A DNA stretch of 64,000 bases from Neobacillus sp. DY30 (GCF_030123065.1 NZ_CP126093.1:2050001-2114000), one strand, 5' to 3'. Shown: positions 15,276 through 24,335, counted from the stretch's first letter. A program made the numbers and translations. The notes: generated by a model from the letters alone, not told the origin.

Positions 15276-15296
15276 AAACAAAGTTTGTGAAAAAAT

Positions 15297-15374
15297 GTAC
15301 TTAAACAAACGGGTGCAATAGTTAAAGATGAGATCGCTGCGGCGGTCTTTTTGCTTGTTCAGCTAACGAAGCAG
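15297..15374. repeat. Dispersed repeat: complete site A plus left half of site B
   Basis: TTAAACAAACGGGTGCAATA, a terminator GATCGC-TGC-GGCGGTC with TTTTTG, then CAGCTAACGAAGCAG. IS copy 2 begins after the AG at 15373-15374. The right half of site B (TTTAGTTCAACAAG) resumes at 17211. Confidence 0.75.
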
Positions 15375-15492
15375 CATTCCTGTAATGAATGAAAATGGGG
15401 TTTGAACAAAAAAAGAACCTCTTGGTAGAATGAGAGAGTCCTAGAGCTGGCCAGCAAAAAAGGACAATCCCCAAATACCAGGAGGTCTTAAC

Positions 15493-16788
15493 ATGAATTA
15501 TAACCAAAATGAAAAGATTGCTCAAATTACTTCTAGGACATTAATTATAGGTGTTGATATTGCGAAATTCAAGCATGTCGCACGTGCACAGGACTACAGA
15601 GGAATGGAGTTTGGTTCCCCTTGTTATTTTGATAATACCAAGGAAGGATTTCAACTGTTTCTTAATTGGATCAATCAATTAAAACTGGAACAACACATGG
15701 AAAAAGCGATCGTAGGGATGGAACCTACTGGCCACTATTGGCTAAACCTAGCTCATATTCTAAAAGAAAATCAAATAAAGTTTGTCGCTGTGAACCCATT
15801 ACATGTAAAGAAGAGTAAGGAACTTGACGATAATTCACCGACTAAAAACGATGTGAAAGACGCTAGAGTCATCGCTCAGTTGGTCAAGGACGGGAGATAT
15901 GCTGAACCGACGATACCACAAGGTGTTTATGCAGAACTTCGTGTGGCGAAAAAAATACGTGATCTCCTAACTGATGACCTTCAAACGGTACAAGGCCAGA
16001 TTCACAACTGGCTAGATCGCTATTTTCCTGAGTTTCTAACCGTCTTTAAGAGTTGGGAAGGAAAAGCAGCGTTGCAATTTTTAAGGTTAGGAGCATTACC
16101 AAATGAACTGATCAATTTCTCTGATCAGTACTTATTAGACCATCTACGGAAAGCAGTTAGCCGTAGTGTAGGAATAAACAAAATACAAGAGTTAAAAAAA
16201 GCAGCTAAAGAGTCCATCGGACTTTGCCAAGGTTCAACTATGGCCAAATTAGAACTGGCCACTCTGCTTGATAAATATGACTTGATACAAGAGAAGTTCG
16301 AAGAACTAGATCAGAAGATAGATAACTTGATTGAACATATACCTGGTGTCCAGCAAATGTTAGCCATCAAGGGCGTGGGGAGAGATACGGTTGCCGGCTT
16401 CTTTGCAGAAGTGGGAGATCTACAAGAGTATTCGCACCCGAGACAAATCATAAAGTTAGCTGGATTAAGCTTGAAAGAGAATACTTCTGGCAAGCATAAA
16501 GGGCAAACAAGGATCACTAAAAGGGGGAGGAAGAAGTTAAGGGCTCTCCTCTTCAGAGTGAGTATGATTATGGTCGCGAAGAACTCGGCCTTTAAAGCGC
16601 TGCATGTCTATTACACGCAGCGTCCGGACAATCCTCTAAAGAAAATGCAGTCTCTGATTGCATTGTGTAATAAGCTAATACGTATATTTTTTGCCATTGG
16701 AAAGAAACAATTTGAGTTTAGTGAAGAGAGAATGTTACAGGATATCCCTCATATGAGAGCAAACATAGAAGTTGAAAAAGCAGCGTAA
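15493..16788 (+). CDS. IS1111-type IS110 family transposase, copy 2
   Basis: 431 residues, the same length and motifs as copy 1: GVDIAKFKHVARA, GMEPTGHYWLNLAH, KNDVKDARVIAQLVKDG, and ENTSGKHKGQTRITKRGRKK. Differences are spread through the protein, with many synonymous changes in the DNA, so both copies appear to have been under selection. GGAGG lies 7-8 nt before ATG 15493. It is expected to act with the RNA encoded at 16830-17030. Confidence 0.92.
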   Translation: MNYNQNEKIAQITSRTLIIGVDIAKFKHVARAQDYRGMEFGSPCYFDNTKEGFQLFLNWINQLKLEQHMEKAIVGMEPTGHYWLNLAHILKENQIKFVAVNPLHVKKSKELDDNSPTKNDVKDARVIAQLVKDGRYAEPTIPQGVYAELRVAKKIRDLLTDDLQTVQGQIHNWLDRYFPEFLTVFKSWEGKAALQFLRLGALPNELINFSDQYLLDHLRKAVSRSVGINKIQELKKAAKESIGLCQGSTMAKLELATLLDKYDLIQEKFEELDQKIDNLIEHIPGVQQMLAIKGVGRDTVAGFFAEVGDLQEYSHPRQIIKLAGLSLKENTSGKHKGQTRITKRGRKKLRALLFRVSMIMVAKNSAFKALHVYYTQRPDNPLKKMQSLIALCNKLIRIFFAIGKKQFEFSEERMLQDIPHMRANIEVEKAA

Positions 16789-16829
16789 TTCAGTAAGAGC
16801 AGTAGGTAGAAAAGGATTTTAGATGTTAT

Positions 16830-17030
16830 AAGTCTCGGACATTTGAAGCACGGATTAGTCAGCAAAGCAACTAAACTTCGGGCAAGGATCCTGTGGAGCA
16901 GCATGACTGACATCCACCTCATGGAAAGGTTGGACGAAGGAATTTGAGAGCGAAGACTCTGTGAGGCATGGGAGGGTTGACCTCCATGAGAAATGTGGAC
17001 ATCCACCAGTGCGATCATATTTTTACTCAT
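16830..17030 (+). ncRNA. Candidate bridge/seek RNA of IS1111-type copy 2
   Basis: Counterpart of the copy 1 RNA, with the same hairpins. The presumed target loop again has CAACTAAAC (16868-16876), but the second guide is GGAGCAG (16895-16901) instead of GGGGCAG. The left flank of this insertion is GAAGCAG instead of GGGGCAG. The G-to-A change in the guide follows the target, and the one remaining difference would be a G-U wobble. The DNA between the guides (CGGGCAAGGATCC) differs from copy 1 but can still pair. Confidence 0.7.
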
Positions 17031-17293
17031 CCACCATTTTTTGTAAGTGTGTGGCTAATGTGATATCAGTCTTTTTGCTTCAAAGACCCAAATTTATCCT
17101 GACGAGATAAATCCAACCAAAGTAGCGAGCTGTAAACTCTAAAATAACAATCTATAAAATACTGAGAATACTGGAGAAAACGTGAGTTTTCACTTTGTTT
17201 ATTGAGGGAGTTTAGTTCAACAAGTTGGATCAAATGCCATTTCTTTTTATGTTTCTTTTGAAACCCTTTCAGATATTTCAAAATAAATCCTCG

Positions 17294-17318
17294 GAGGTGC
17301 ACTGGCACCTCTTTTTTT
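17294..17318 (+). terminator. Strong terminator upstream of bioY
   Basis: Stem GAGGTGC-ACTG-GCACCTC followed by seven T. No gene of its own is recognisable upstream, so it may be what is left of a lost gene. Confidence 0.85.
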
Positions 17319-17321
17319 GGG

Positions 17322-17386
17322 TTGACAAATTTTTTAAATATAAATATAGTTTAATTGTTAACTAAATATAAAAATTAGTTTACATT
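17322..17386 (+). promoter_or_regulatory. bioY promoter with BirA (biotin repressor) operator
   Basis: TTGACA (17322-17327), 17 nt, then TATAGT (17345-17350), a near-consensus SigA promoter. At 17355-17386 lies TTGTTAACTAA, then 9-10 nt, then TTAGTTTACA, an imperfect inverted repeat of the BirA operator type seen before bio genes in Firmicutes. Biotin-loaded BirA would repress bioY. Confidence 0.8.
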
Positions 17387-17402
17387 CGAAAGGGAGAAAC
17401 AG

Positions 17403-17981
17403 ATGACAAATCCACAATTGAAATTAAGAATGATGATTGTGACAGCACTTTTTGCTGCAATCATTGGCGTAATGGCTCAAATTACAATTCCACTTCCGCT
17501 CGTTCCAATTACAGGACAAACCCTTGCCATTGGCTTAGCAGCAACAATCCTAGGTTCTCGTTATGGAACCTTATCGGTCATTTTATATTTAATTATTGGT
17601 TCTGCAGGAGTACCTGTATTCGCTGAATTTTCAGGTGGAATTTCAAAGCTTATCGGACCCACTGGAGGTTATTTAGTTGGCTTCCTTCCAGCTACCTTCC
17701 TAATCGGATGGTTTATGGAAAAAACAGCCTTCAACTTCAAGAATGCTGTGATTGCTAATAGTATTGGAATGCTCGTTACTTTGGCATTCGGCACTGCTTG
17801 GCTAAAGATTGCTGCCGAGCTTTCTTGGACAGCTGCTTTTGCAGGAGGATTTACTCCGTTTATCATTGTTGGATTAATCAAGGCTGCCCTTGCTTCGTGG
17901 ATTGGTGTCTTAATTCGAAACCGATTAACTTCTGCTAGGCTATTGTTTTCAGAAAAAAAAGACCAAACAAAATCAGCCTAA
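17403..17981 (+). CDS. bioY: Biotin transporter BioY (ECF S component)
   Basis: 192 residues with six predicted membrane helices. BioY signatures are QITIPLPLVPITGQTLAIG, GSRYGTLSVILYLIIGSAGV, and GPTGGYLVGFLPATFLIGW. BioY binds biotin with high affinity and works with the ECF energising module (EcfA1, EcfA2, EcfT), encoded elsewhere. ATG 17403 has AAAGGGAG about 7 nt upstream. A BirA operator overlaps the transcription start region, so uptake is induced on biotin limitation. It is monocistronic. Confidence 0.93.
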   Translation: MTNPQLKLRMMIVTALFAAIIGVMAQITIPLPLVPITGQTLAIGLAATILGSRYGTLSVILYLIIGSAGVPVFAEFSGGISKLIGPTGGYLVGFLPATFLIGWFMEKTAFNFKNAVIANSIGMLVTLAFGTAWLKIAAELSWTAAFAGGFTPFIIVGLIKAALASWIGVLIRNRLTSARLLFSEKKDQTKSA

Positions 17982-18094
17982 AAAATTTTAATGTTTGTAA
18001 TTTATGCTTCAGATCCATCGCAGGGAAAGGCTAATAAACTCTTAATTCTGCCGTAAATGTGTTCCAATCCGTGCAAATAAAGCTTTATTATTTA

Positions 18095-18180
18095 TGCAAC
18101 TAACTGGTGCGATTCTTCAATAACGAGGGGTCGCTTTTTTTATTGAAGTAACGACGCAGGATAGCTTAATAAGAGATGTT
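18095..18180. repeat. Dispersed repeat: A-B pair
   Basis: CAACTAACTGGTGCGATTCT with a hairpin ending GGGTCGCTTTTTTT, then TTGAAGTAACGACGCAGGAT (site B, divergent), then TTATAATGTTAAAAT as a possible -10 before the gene at 18225. Confidence 0.6.
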
Positions 18181-18224
18181 AAGATTATAATGTTAAAATT
18201 GAAATCAATAAGTGAGGAGAAATA

Positions 18225-18312
18225 ATGAAATTTTATATTGCATCAAGCTTTAAAAATATAGATAGGGTTAGGTATGTTAGTGAAAAATTAAAAGAAAAAG
18301 GGTATAACATAT
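18225..18312 (+). pseudogene. N-terminal fragment of a nucleoside 2-deoxyribosyltransferase-like gene
   Basis: ATG 18225 with AGTGAGGAG upstream begins MKFYIASSFKNIDRVRYVSE and KLKEKGYN, the conserved first strand and helix of the deoxyribosyltransferase-like family. After about 28 codons the similarity stops, and the sequence runs into unrelated DNA and then a piece of pobA. The family identification rests on a short stretch. Confidence 0.5.
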
Positions 18313-18375
18313 TGAAGGAAATTTATCTTGTTTTCATTTTACCTAGAAAAGCCCTATTTAAAGCGCTTTTTCTAG

Positions 18376-18773
<398 letters not shown>

Positions 18774-18787
18774 AATGAAAATCAACT

Positions 18788-18823
18788 GCTGCTTCCTAAA
18801 GCTTAAGGAGCCAGCTTTTTTAT
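18788..18823 (+). terminator. Terminator of the former pobA unit
   Basis: Imperfect stem GCTGCTTCCT / AAGGAGCCAGC followed by six T. Confidence 0.65.
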
Positions 18824-19177
18824 TTTGGCTTTTGAAAAAGACTATAGATGGGCTGATGAGGACAGTGAAAGGAAATTTTTTCCGATTTATGTCCTCATGA
18901 AAGGCTGATTAGGAAAGATTATGTAATTTCTTCAGTTTATTATTATTATGGAAACACATGAGGATTGTTAGTGTACGGTCTTAAAGAAAAACTAAAAATA
19001 TTTTTGATTGTTGCCTATAGCGAAACTAGCTGATTGTTCGTGGGCAAAAACCACTCTATTATAACTTTAGAAAATATATTTCAGAAAGGGAGGAGAATTA
19101 GCATAACCGTAAGAAAATTTCTATTCATTTTTGTATGCGTTTACAGATTATAATAATTAAGTTTGGAGCTGATAATT
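18824..19177. other. Upstream region of the aromatic-acid transporter
   Basis: About 350 bp without a gene. It must carry the promoter of the transporter, but no clear -35/-10 pair or operator stands out. TATAATAATT at 19150 is a possible -10, though it is close to the ribosome site. Confidence 0.4.
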
Positions 19178-20542
19178 ATGCGTACAGTAAACCCTTCTGA
19201 GGTTGTTGCTGCAAGTAAATTTAACCGCTTTCATCTTCTTGTTTATCTTTGGTGCTTTTATGCCATTATGTTTGATGGGTTTGATATTGCAATGTTTGGA
19301 GTCAGTTTGCCTTGGCTGATGGAGGAATGGAATTTATCACCGGTTCAGGCAGGGGCCGTAGGAAGTTATTCGCTGGTGGGCATGATGGTGGGTGCGTTTA
19401 TTTTTGGCCCTTTGGCTGATAAAATCGGCAAGAAAAAGGTTTTAGGTATTTGTATGATTCTATTCAGTGTCTTCACTCTTGGGGCAGGGCTGGCACCTAA
19501 TACAACATTTTTTACGGTCATGCGTTTTATTGCTTCTCTTGGAATGGGCGGTTTAATGCCAATGGTTATTTCCACGATGACAGAGTATTCACCCAAGAAA
19601 AACAGAGCATTAATCGTTGCTACAATGTATTGCGGATACTCTCTTGGAGGAATCCTGGCAAACCTTATCGGAATGTATCTGGTGCCATCTACTGATTGGA
19701 GAGTCATCTACTGGATTGGAGTTATTCCATTTTTTACCTTACCATTCTTTTTTAAGTATTTTCCTGAATCCCTTTCATTTAATGTCATCAAGAAAAAAAC
19801 AGACGAGCTTGCATCCGTCCTAAATCGGGTTGACCCTGGTGGTAATTATAAAAATTCGGATTCCTATCAATTTTCAAATGGTCAAAAAGCTTACAAAGGA
19901 TCAACGGTTAAAAAGATATTTGAAAATAATCGTACGGTAAGCACGATTGCGATTTGGTTTGCCGTCTTTAGCTGCCTGCTGATGGTTTATGGTCTAAATA
20001 CTTGGCTGCCTAAGATCATGCAGCAGTCAGGTTATGGTATGACTTCAAGCTTATCTTTTAATCTTGTGTTATGCTGCGGTCAAGTGCTTGGTTCCTTATT
20101 TGGCGGATATTTAGCCGAGAAAATTGGACATAAGCGCATTCTCATCAGTCTTTATATATTAGGCGCAGTGTGCTTTGTATCCTTAAGTATCACTTCTAAC
20201 CTATTTCTTCTATATATCTTGATTATGATTGGCGGGGCATGTACAGTCGGTAATATGAATCTGGCGAACCCATACATTGCGGAGTATTATCCCCCAGAGG
20301 CCCGCGCAACGGGTATGGGCTGGGCCCTTGGATTTGGCCGGATTGGTGCCATTTTAGCACCAACATTGATTGCCTATATTCTCGCCATCGGGATTGCACC
20401 GCAACACGCGTTTATTGCCTTTGCTATCCCAAGTATTGTCGGAGCTATCTCTCTATTAATTGTTAATGAAAAGTATGGCAGCTTTGATAAATTAACTGAA
20501 GAAAAGGCTGCGATGAAGATGAAAGCACCAGTTAATGCTTAA
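19178..20542 (+). CDS. Aromatic acid:H+ symporter (AAHS family MFS transporter)
   Basis: 454 residues with 12 membrane helices. AAHS/BenK/PcaK signatures are FDGFDIAMFGVSLPWLMEEW near residue 30, GPLADKIGKKKVLG in the loop between helices 2 and 3, GMGGLMPMVISTMTEYSP, and the late GGYLAEKIGHKR. These proton-coupled carriers import benzoate, 4-hydroxybenzoate or similar acids. ATG 19178 has TTTGGAG about 9 nt upstream and is preferred over TTG 19163, which would overlap it. With the pobA remnant and the dioxygenase downstream it marks an aromatic-catabolic module. Confidence 0.9.
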   Translation: MRTVNPSEVVAASKFNRFHLLVYLWCFYAIMFDGFDIAMFGVSLPWLMEEWNLSPVQAGAVGSYSLVGMMVGAFIFGPLADKIGKKKVLGICMILFSVFTLGAGLAPNTTFFTVMRFIASLGMGGLMPMVISTMTEYSPKKNRALIVATMYCGYSLGGILANLIGMYLVPSTDWRVIYWIGVIPFFTLPFFFKYFPESLSFNVIKKKTDELASVLNRVDPGGNYKNSDSYQFSNGQKAYKGSTVKKIFENNRTVSTIAIWFAVFSCLLMVYGLNTWLPKIMQQSGYGMTSSLSFNLVLCCGQVLGSLFGGYLAEKIGHKRILISLYILGAVCFVSLSITSNLFLLYILIMIGGACTVGNMNLANPYIAEYYPPEARATGMGWALGFGRIGAILAPTLIAYILAIGIAPQHAFIAFAIPSIVGAISLLIVNEKYGSFDKLTEEKAAMKMKAPVNA

Positions 20543-20575
20543 TTAGAAAGGTCCTTTGTAATAAATAAAAAAACG

Positions 20576-20602
20576 CCTTCCGGTTTGCTTTATTCCGGAA
20601 GG
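20576..20602. terminator. Hairpin after the transporter gene
   Basis: Stem CCTTCCGG / CCGGAAGG with an A-run on its left. In the plus direction the T-run is weak, so it may work mainly for minus-strand transcription or only partially. Confidence 0.5.
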
Positions 20603-20618
20603 AAAACTGCGTATTTTT

Positions 20619-20818
20619 TATACATAGGCTGTGTTAATGGTTATTGTTGATTTTGTCCAATGTTGATTGGAGCGGAAGGCGCGAGACTCCTGCGGGCGGT
20701 AGGGGACAGGGGAGACCCCGCAGGTGCTAAAGCGCCGAGGAGGCTCCCCGTACCGCCCGCGGAAAGCGAAACGCCTGGAGCGCAAATCAACAAGCAAGTT
20801 TAACACAGCCTATACATA
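20619..20818. repeat. MITE-like 200-bp inverted-repeat element
   Basis: Terminal inverted repeats: TAGGCTGTGTTAA at the left and TTAACACAGCCTA at the right. The interior is GC-rich and palindromic (GGAGCGGAAGGCGCGAGACT, CTCCTGCGGG ... CCCGCAGG ... AGCGCC). This kind of element is seen between genes in many Bacillus genomes. It is noncoding and lies 17 bp before the dioxygenase start, and its GC content clearly exceeds that of its neighbours. Confidence 0.75.
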
Positions 20819-20835
20819 AAAAGGAGGACGACTAC

Positions 20836-22185
20836 GTGATCAAGAAAACATTGAATGAAAAGGCTTTTCATTTGTTAAAAGAAAAGATGGAACAAGGTCT
20901 ATTGCCTCAATGGGTCATTACCGATCCAGATATTTATGATTTGGAAATTGAAAAGATTTATGGACATACATGGCAATTCCTCGGCCATGAAACAGAAATT
21001 AAGGAGCCTGGCAGCTATGTAACACGCTGGATGGTGAATGATCCTGTTCTTCTTGTCAGGACACGTCAAGGGGATGTCAAAGCATTTCTAAATTCCTGTA
21101 CCCACCGCGGGACACAGCTGTGCACGGCTGACCGCGGGAATAAAAAAACCTTTACGTGCCCGTACCATGGATGGAGCTACAATCTTGAAGGTGAACTAGT
21201 CGGTATCGTTGCAGGAAATAAGGTTTATGGAGAGGAAATGGACAAGTCAGAGTGGGGGCTTCGTCCGATTCCGCAAGTGGCAAGCTATCAGGGAATGATC
21301 TTTGGGAATCTGGACCCGAACGCTGAATCTTTAGAAGATTATCTTGGCGAGATGAAATGGTATTTTGATATTCTACTAGGCAGAAGCGGCGGCATGGAGG
21401 TAAGGGGACTGCCGCAGCGATGGGTGGCAAAAGCCAATTGGAAAGCGACAGCCGAAAACTTTGCTGCCGACCCGTATCATGTACAGACGACTCACCGTTC
21501 CACGGTTGAAATGGGAATCAGCCCGGAAGATCCTCTTTATGCAGGATATGGGCATCAAGTTGTCATGAAAAATGCCCATGGAATCAATGTCATTACCTCA
21601 AAAACGGGGAAAGCAAGAGTTCCTTTCCAAGGTACTCCCGAGTCAATGTGGCCATTGTTTGAAAAACATTTGACTCCTGAGCAGCTCGACATACAGTCAA
21701 AGGTGACGGTTTTTGTAGGCGGTGTTTATCCTAATCTTTCATTTGTCAGCCCGATTCACGGAACAGAAGGGCATTTACATAATTACTTAAACTTCCGAAT
21801 GTGGAGGCCGATTGCACCTGACCGGGTGGAGGTTTGGTGCTGGTTTTTAATCGATAAAGCTGCTCCAGAAGAATATAAGGAAGACGCCTATCGCGGTTAT
21901 CTTGGTTCGTTTGGTCCGAGCGGAACGTTGGAACAGGATGATACAGAAACATGGGCACGGATTGTGGAAGTAAGTAAAGGGTTGATGATGCGGGATAAAG
22001 AACTGAATTATAACAGTGTCAGCAACTATTTGATGGGATATTCCCATGTGAAACCAGATGAGAATTTCCCTGGACCGGGAACAGCGTATCCAACGACCTA
22101 TATTGATACCTTATCACGAAAAATGCATGAGCATTGGCTTGAACTAATATCAAAAGACATGTTTGAGAAGGAGGTAAGCCGATGA
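20836..22185 (+). CDS. Aromatic ring-hydroxylating dioxygenase, alpha (Rieske) subunit
   Basis: 449 residues. The Rieske domain has Cys88-Thr-His90 (SCTHRGTQLC) and Cys108-Pro-Tyr-His111 (TCPYHGWSYN), ligating a [2Fe-2S] cluster. The catalytic domain has ENFAADPYHVQTTH with Asp212, His215 and His220. His215 and His220 would bind mononuclear iron together with a later acidic residue (candidate in LEQDDTETW), and Asp212 would relay electrons. Such oxygenases cis-dihydroxylate benzoate- or biphenyl-type rings. The start is GTG 20836 with AAGGAGG about 8 nt upstream. It overlaps the beta subunit by 4 bp. Substrate unknown. Confidence 0.92.
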   Translation: MIKKTLNEKAFHLLKEKMEQGLLPQWVITDPDIYDLEIEKIYGHTWQFLGHETEIKEPGSYVTRWMVNDPVLLVRTRQGDVKAFLNSCTHRGTQLCTADRGNKKTFTCPYHGWSYNLEGELVGIVAGNKVYGEEMDKSEWGLRPIPQVASYQGMIFGNLDPNAESLEDYLGEMKWYFDILLGRSGGMEVRGLPQRWVAKANWKATAENFAADPYHVQTTHRSTVEMGISPEDPLYAGYGHQVVMKNAHGINVITSKTGKARVPFQGTPESMWPLFEKHLTPEQLDIQSKVTVFVGGVYPNLSFVSPIHGTEGHLHNYLNFRMWRPIAPDRVEVWCWFLIDKAAPEEYKEDAYRGYLGSFGPSGTLEQDDTETWARIVEVSKGLMMRDKELNYNSVSNYLMGYSHVKPDENFPGPGTAYPTTYIDTLSRKMHEHWLELISKDMFEKEVSR

Positions 22186-22706
22186 GCTTGAACGTCCAAA
22201 ACAAAGTAACAGCTGATATTCATTTGGAAATAACCAACCTTCTTAACATGGAAGCTTATTATTTGGATAACCGAAAATATAAAGAGTGGCTTGAGCTTTT
22301 GGCAGATACCATTACCTACAGAATGCCGCTGCGTGAAACCGTGGAAGGTGTTGGTGTTTCCAATATTGCCGAGGATTCTGCCTTTTTCGAGGAAACGAAG
22401 ACTTCGTTGAGAACAAGGGTCAATCGATTATATACGAAATCCGCCTGGGTCGAAAACCCATCAACTAGACAGCGTCATTTTATTACCAACATTTATGTTG
22501 AAGCGACTGCTGATCCGGATGAATACAAAGTACGGAGTTATTTCCTTTTCATGCGCAGCAGAGCATCTACTTCAGATATTGAGCAAATGTTTGGCGAACG
22601 CCATGACATCATTAGAAAAATCGATAACGAATGGAAAATTTGTTCGCGAACCATCTATCCTGATCAATCCGTTATTACCACGATGAACATGAGTATGTTT
22701 TTATAA
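22182..22706 (+). CDS. Aromatic ring-hydroxylating dioxygenase, beta subunit
   Basis: 174 residues of the NTF2/SnoaL-like fold: EAYYLDNRKYKEWLELLADT, ITYRMPLRETVEG, LRTRVNRLYTKSAWVENPST, and RHFITNIYVEA. Beta subunits are structural and form the alpha3beta3 mushroom. ATG 22182 overlaps the alpha stop (ATGA-type coupling) with GGAGG 7 nt upstream, so equimolar synthesis is expected. No ferredoxin, reductase or diol dehydrogenase gene follows; electron-transfer partners must come from elsewhere. Confidence 0.92.
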   Translation: MSLNVQNKVTADIHLEITNLLNMEAYYLDNRKYKEWLELLADTITYRMPLRETVEGVGVSNIAEDSAFFEETKTSLRTRVNRLYTKSAWVENPSTRQRHFITNIYVEATADPDEYKVRSYFLFMRSRASTSDIEQMFGERHDIIRKIDNEWKICSRTIYPDQSVITTMNMSMFL

Positions 22707-23485
22707 AAATGCTTTGTTCATTTTTAATTGTCACTAGGACGGGGGTATGCGTATTTGAAGTTTTAAAATTTAATCCCTTATTGTAATCTAGATTATCTTG
22801 ACATTTCCTTATTTCTGGTGGTCACAGTTTCGCTGGTACTACCTCAATATATAAGCTAGAGTTTAAGAAGATATGCTGTTTAGAGCGCATTTTTTCACTA
22901 TCTAATGGGGGACACTTTGGGGACAAATTTGGGCAAACTGTTCCCAATATCAAAGACTGAATCATAAAGAGACTTAATAAAAACCTTGTTATATCAATAC
23001 TTTCATAATTAAACTGTTATAATCATAAAGTATAACTATCATTGACAGAGTGAGCTCACATAAAGCCCTGATATTAACCAGGGCTTTTCTTTTTATTTTG
23101 AATACGGTACATGTTATTTGGATTTTAAAGAAGCTGAATACGTCTGTCCACTGAATTAATTTTGTTGGAAATCCTCCCCAAACAGCCCCCAAAACCTCCC
23201 CCAAATGGTTGGGGGGAAAAACATGATTATACAGGTAGAAATAAAAGAAAAAACCCTAGAAGCGTTGATATAACGCGGTTTCTAGGGTCTTTATGAATGC
23301 TCTTTACAGAGCATTTCAATTAACGTGAGTAGAACTCAACTAGCAGTTATGTTTGTAAATCCATTCATGAGGGAACAATTTTTTAATTTTTACATTTGCG
23401 GCAGATTTGCGGCAATGAAGAATCATATAAAATAAAAAACCTTGCCGCACATCCTAAATAGGTTGATTTGACAAGGTTTTTGTTA
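22707..23485. other. Right end of the island, noncoding
   Basis: About 780 bp without a convincing gene. It has two good hairpin terminators: AAGCCCTG / CAGGGCTT with TTTTCTTTTT (23063-23095), and ACCCTAGAA / TTCTAGGGT (23253-23288). A third, AAACCTTG / CAAGGTTT (about 23437-23483), lies directly 3' of the tRNA-Arg and now serves as its terminator. No integrase gene remains at this end. Confidence 0.55.
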
Positions 23486-23532
23486 CGTCCCGAAGAGGAT
23501 TCGAACCTCCGACCTACAGTTTAGGAAACTGT
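23485..23532. repeat. Right attachment-site repeat within tRNA-Arg(CCT)
   Basis: 48 bp identical to 980-1027 and in the same orientation. They define the probable crossover region of the island. Confidence 0.8.
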
Positions 23533-23559
23533 TGCTCTATCCTGCTGAGCTATCGGGAC
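23486..23559 (-). tRNA. tRNA-Arg (anticodon CCT)
   Basis: A full cloverleaf on the minus strand: acceptor GTCCCGA / TCGGGAC with discriminator G, D arm GCTC / GAGC, anticodon arm ACAGT-TTCCTAA-ACTGT (anticodon CCT), and T arm GGAGG-TTCGAAT-CCTCT. CCA is not encoded. It decodes AGG. The 3' part was restored by the inserted element; the displaced original 3' part is at 980-1027. Confidence 0.95.
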
Positions 23560-23627
23560 ACTTTTATTGGGAACGTTACTTATTATAAATAGTTAATCTA
23601 AAAAGGTCAATAAGTAAATACCCAGAA

Positions 23628-24335
23628 CTAACCAAGTCTTTTTTTACGGAAAATGAACCAAACGATTAGGCTAAGGGAAATTAATAAAAACTCCATTGAA
23701 AGGATGTACAAGGGATACGGACCTAAAAGATCCAAAAGGCTGGGACTCTTTGGTTTATGGCTTAAAAACATATAATTTCCGTCGACTGCTTTATTGATAA
23801 GCATAATGATTGGCATTAATACATTCAAAAAGACGAACAATTTTACAACCGATAAAATGGTTGGTCGGTAGCCTACCACCCAGGTGAAATAAAAGACAAC
23901 CCAAATGTCCATTAAATGGGTATAGAAAAAATGAAAAAAGCGAAAATGCGGGAAGTCAAAATTCAATAATGGTGTAAAGATTGCTTGAGATGCTCCCAAT
24001 AAGGCTGTGAATAACAATATTTCATATAAGACCTTTTTCCTCGTTAACAATAATAGCACCGATAATACCAGGCTGATACTGCACAATTCTAATGGAATGG
24101 CATGACTGACATCCCAAATGCCATTAACCGTCATCCAAATATGGTACGTTACTTCTATTAATAGTAGAGATAACCCTGCCGTTACCTCTGCCTTTTTCCA
24201 CTTTTTATCCCTAAGAGAATCCCTATTAAAATAAATTAAAACAGAACCAAGAAAAAGAAGGGCAATAATCATAAAATGGCTGATAGAAAACATTTCAAAA
24301 TTAAATTCCTTATAACTGCCTCCAAACCATCCCAT
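23628..24335 (-). CDS. YwaF/TIGR02206 family integral membrane protein
   Basis: 235 residues with about seven membrane helices. Family features are HIWMTVNGIWDVSHAIPLEL (charged/aromatic motif between helices), FDFPHFRFFHFFYTHLMDIW, and GPYPLYILSMEFLL. Function unknown. ATG 24335 (MGWFGGSYKEF) has AAAGGGTGA about 7 nt upstream and is preferred over a 21-residue longer version. It is divergent from mutS, with the two promoters in about 160 bp. In B. subtilis other genes (cotE, ymcA) precede mutS, so gene order has changed here. Confidence 0.85.
   Translation of the reverse strand: MGWFGGSYKEFNFEMFSISHFMIIALLFLGSVLIYFNRDSLRDKKWKKAEVTAGLSLLLIEVTYHIWMTVNGIWDVSHAIPLELCSISLVLSVLLLLTRKKVLYEILLFTALLGASQAIFTPLLNFDFPHFRFFHFFYTHLMDIWVVFYFTWVVGYRPTILSVVKLFVFLNVLMPIIMLINKAVDGNYMFLSHKPKSPSLLDLLGPYPLYILSMEFLLISLSLIVWFIFRKKRLG

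Larger units (their letters stand above)
15375..17210 (+). mobile_element. IS1111-type (IS110 superfamily) insertion sequence, copy 2
   Basis: 1836 bp, the same architecture as copy 1 and inserted at the same dinucleotide of the same repeat. Coding and RNA regions are strongly conserved. Short spacer stretches, for example just after the transposase stop and near 17060-17160, have drifted, so the two insertions are not a recent duplication of one another. Confidence 0.8.

Noticed and set aside
9440-18180. CRISPR array
   Set aside because: The repeats are spaced irregularly by whole genes, contain terminators and lack uniform spacers; no cas genes are present.
9440-18180. Classical integron cassette array
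   Set aside because: The tyrosine recombinase at 13175-14020 shows no obvious IntI-specific insertion, and the repeats do not fold as attC sites with R/L boxes; only the cassette-like layout is shared.
20618-20806. 62-codon minus-strand frame
   Set aside because: It is the inside of the GC-rich MITE-like element.
22989-23204. 71-codon minus-strand frame near the island end
   Set aside because: No ribosome site and it runs through a terminator hairpin; composition is not protein-like.
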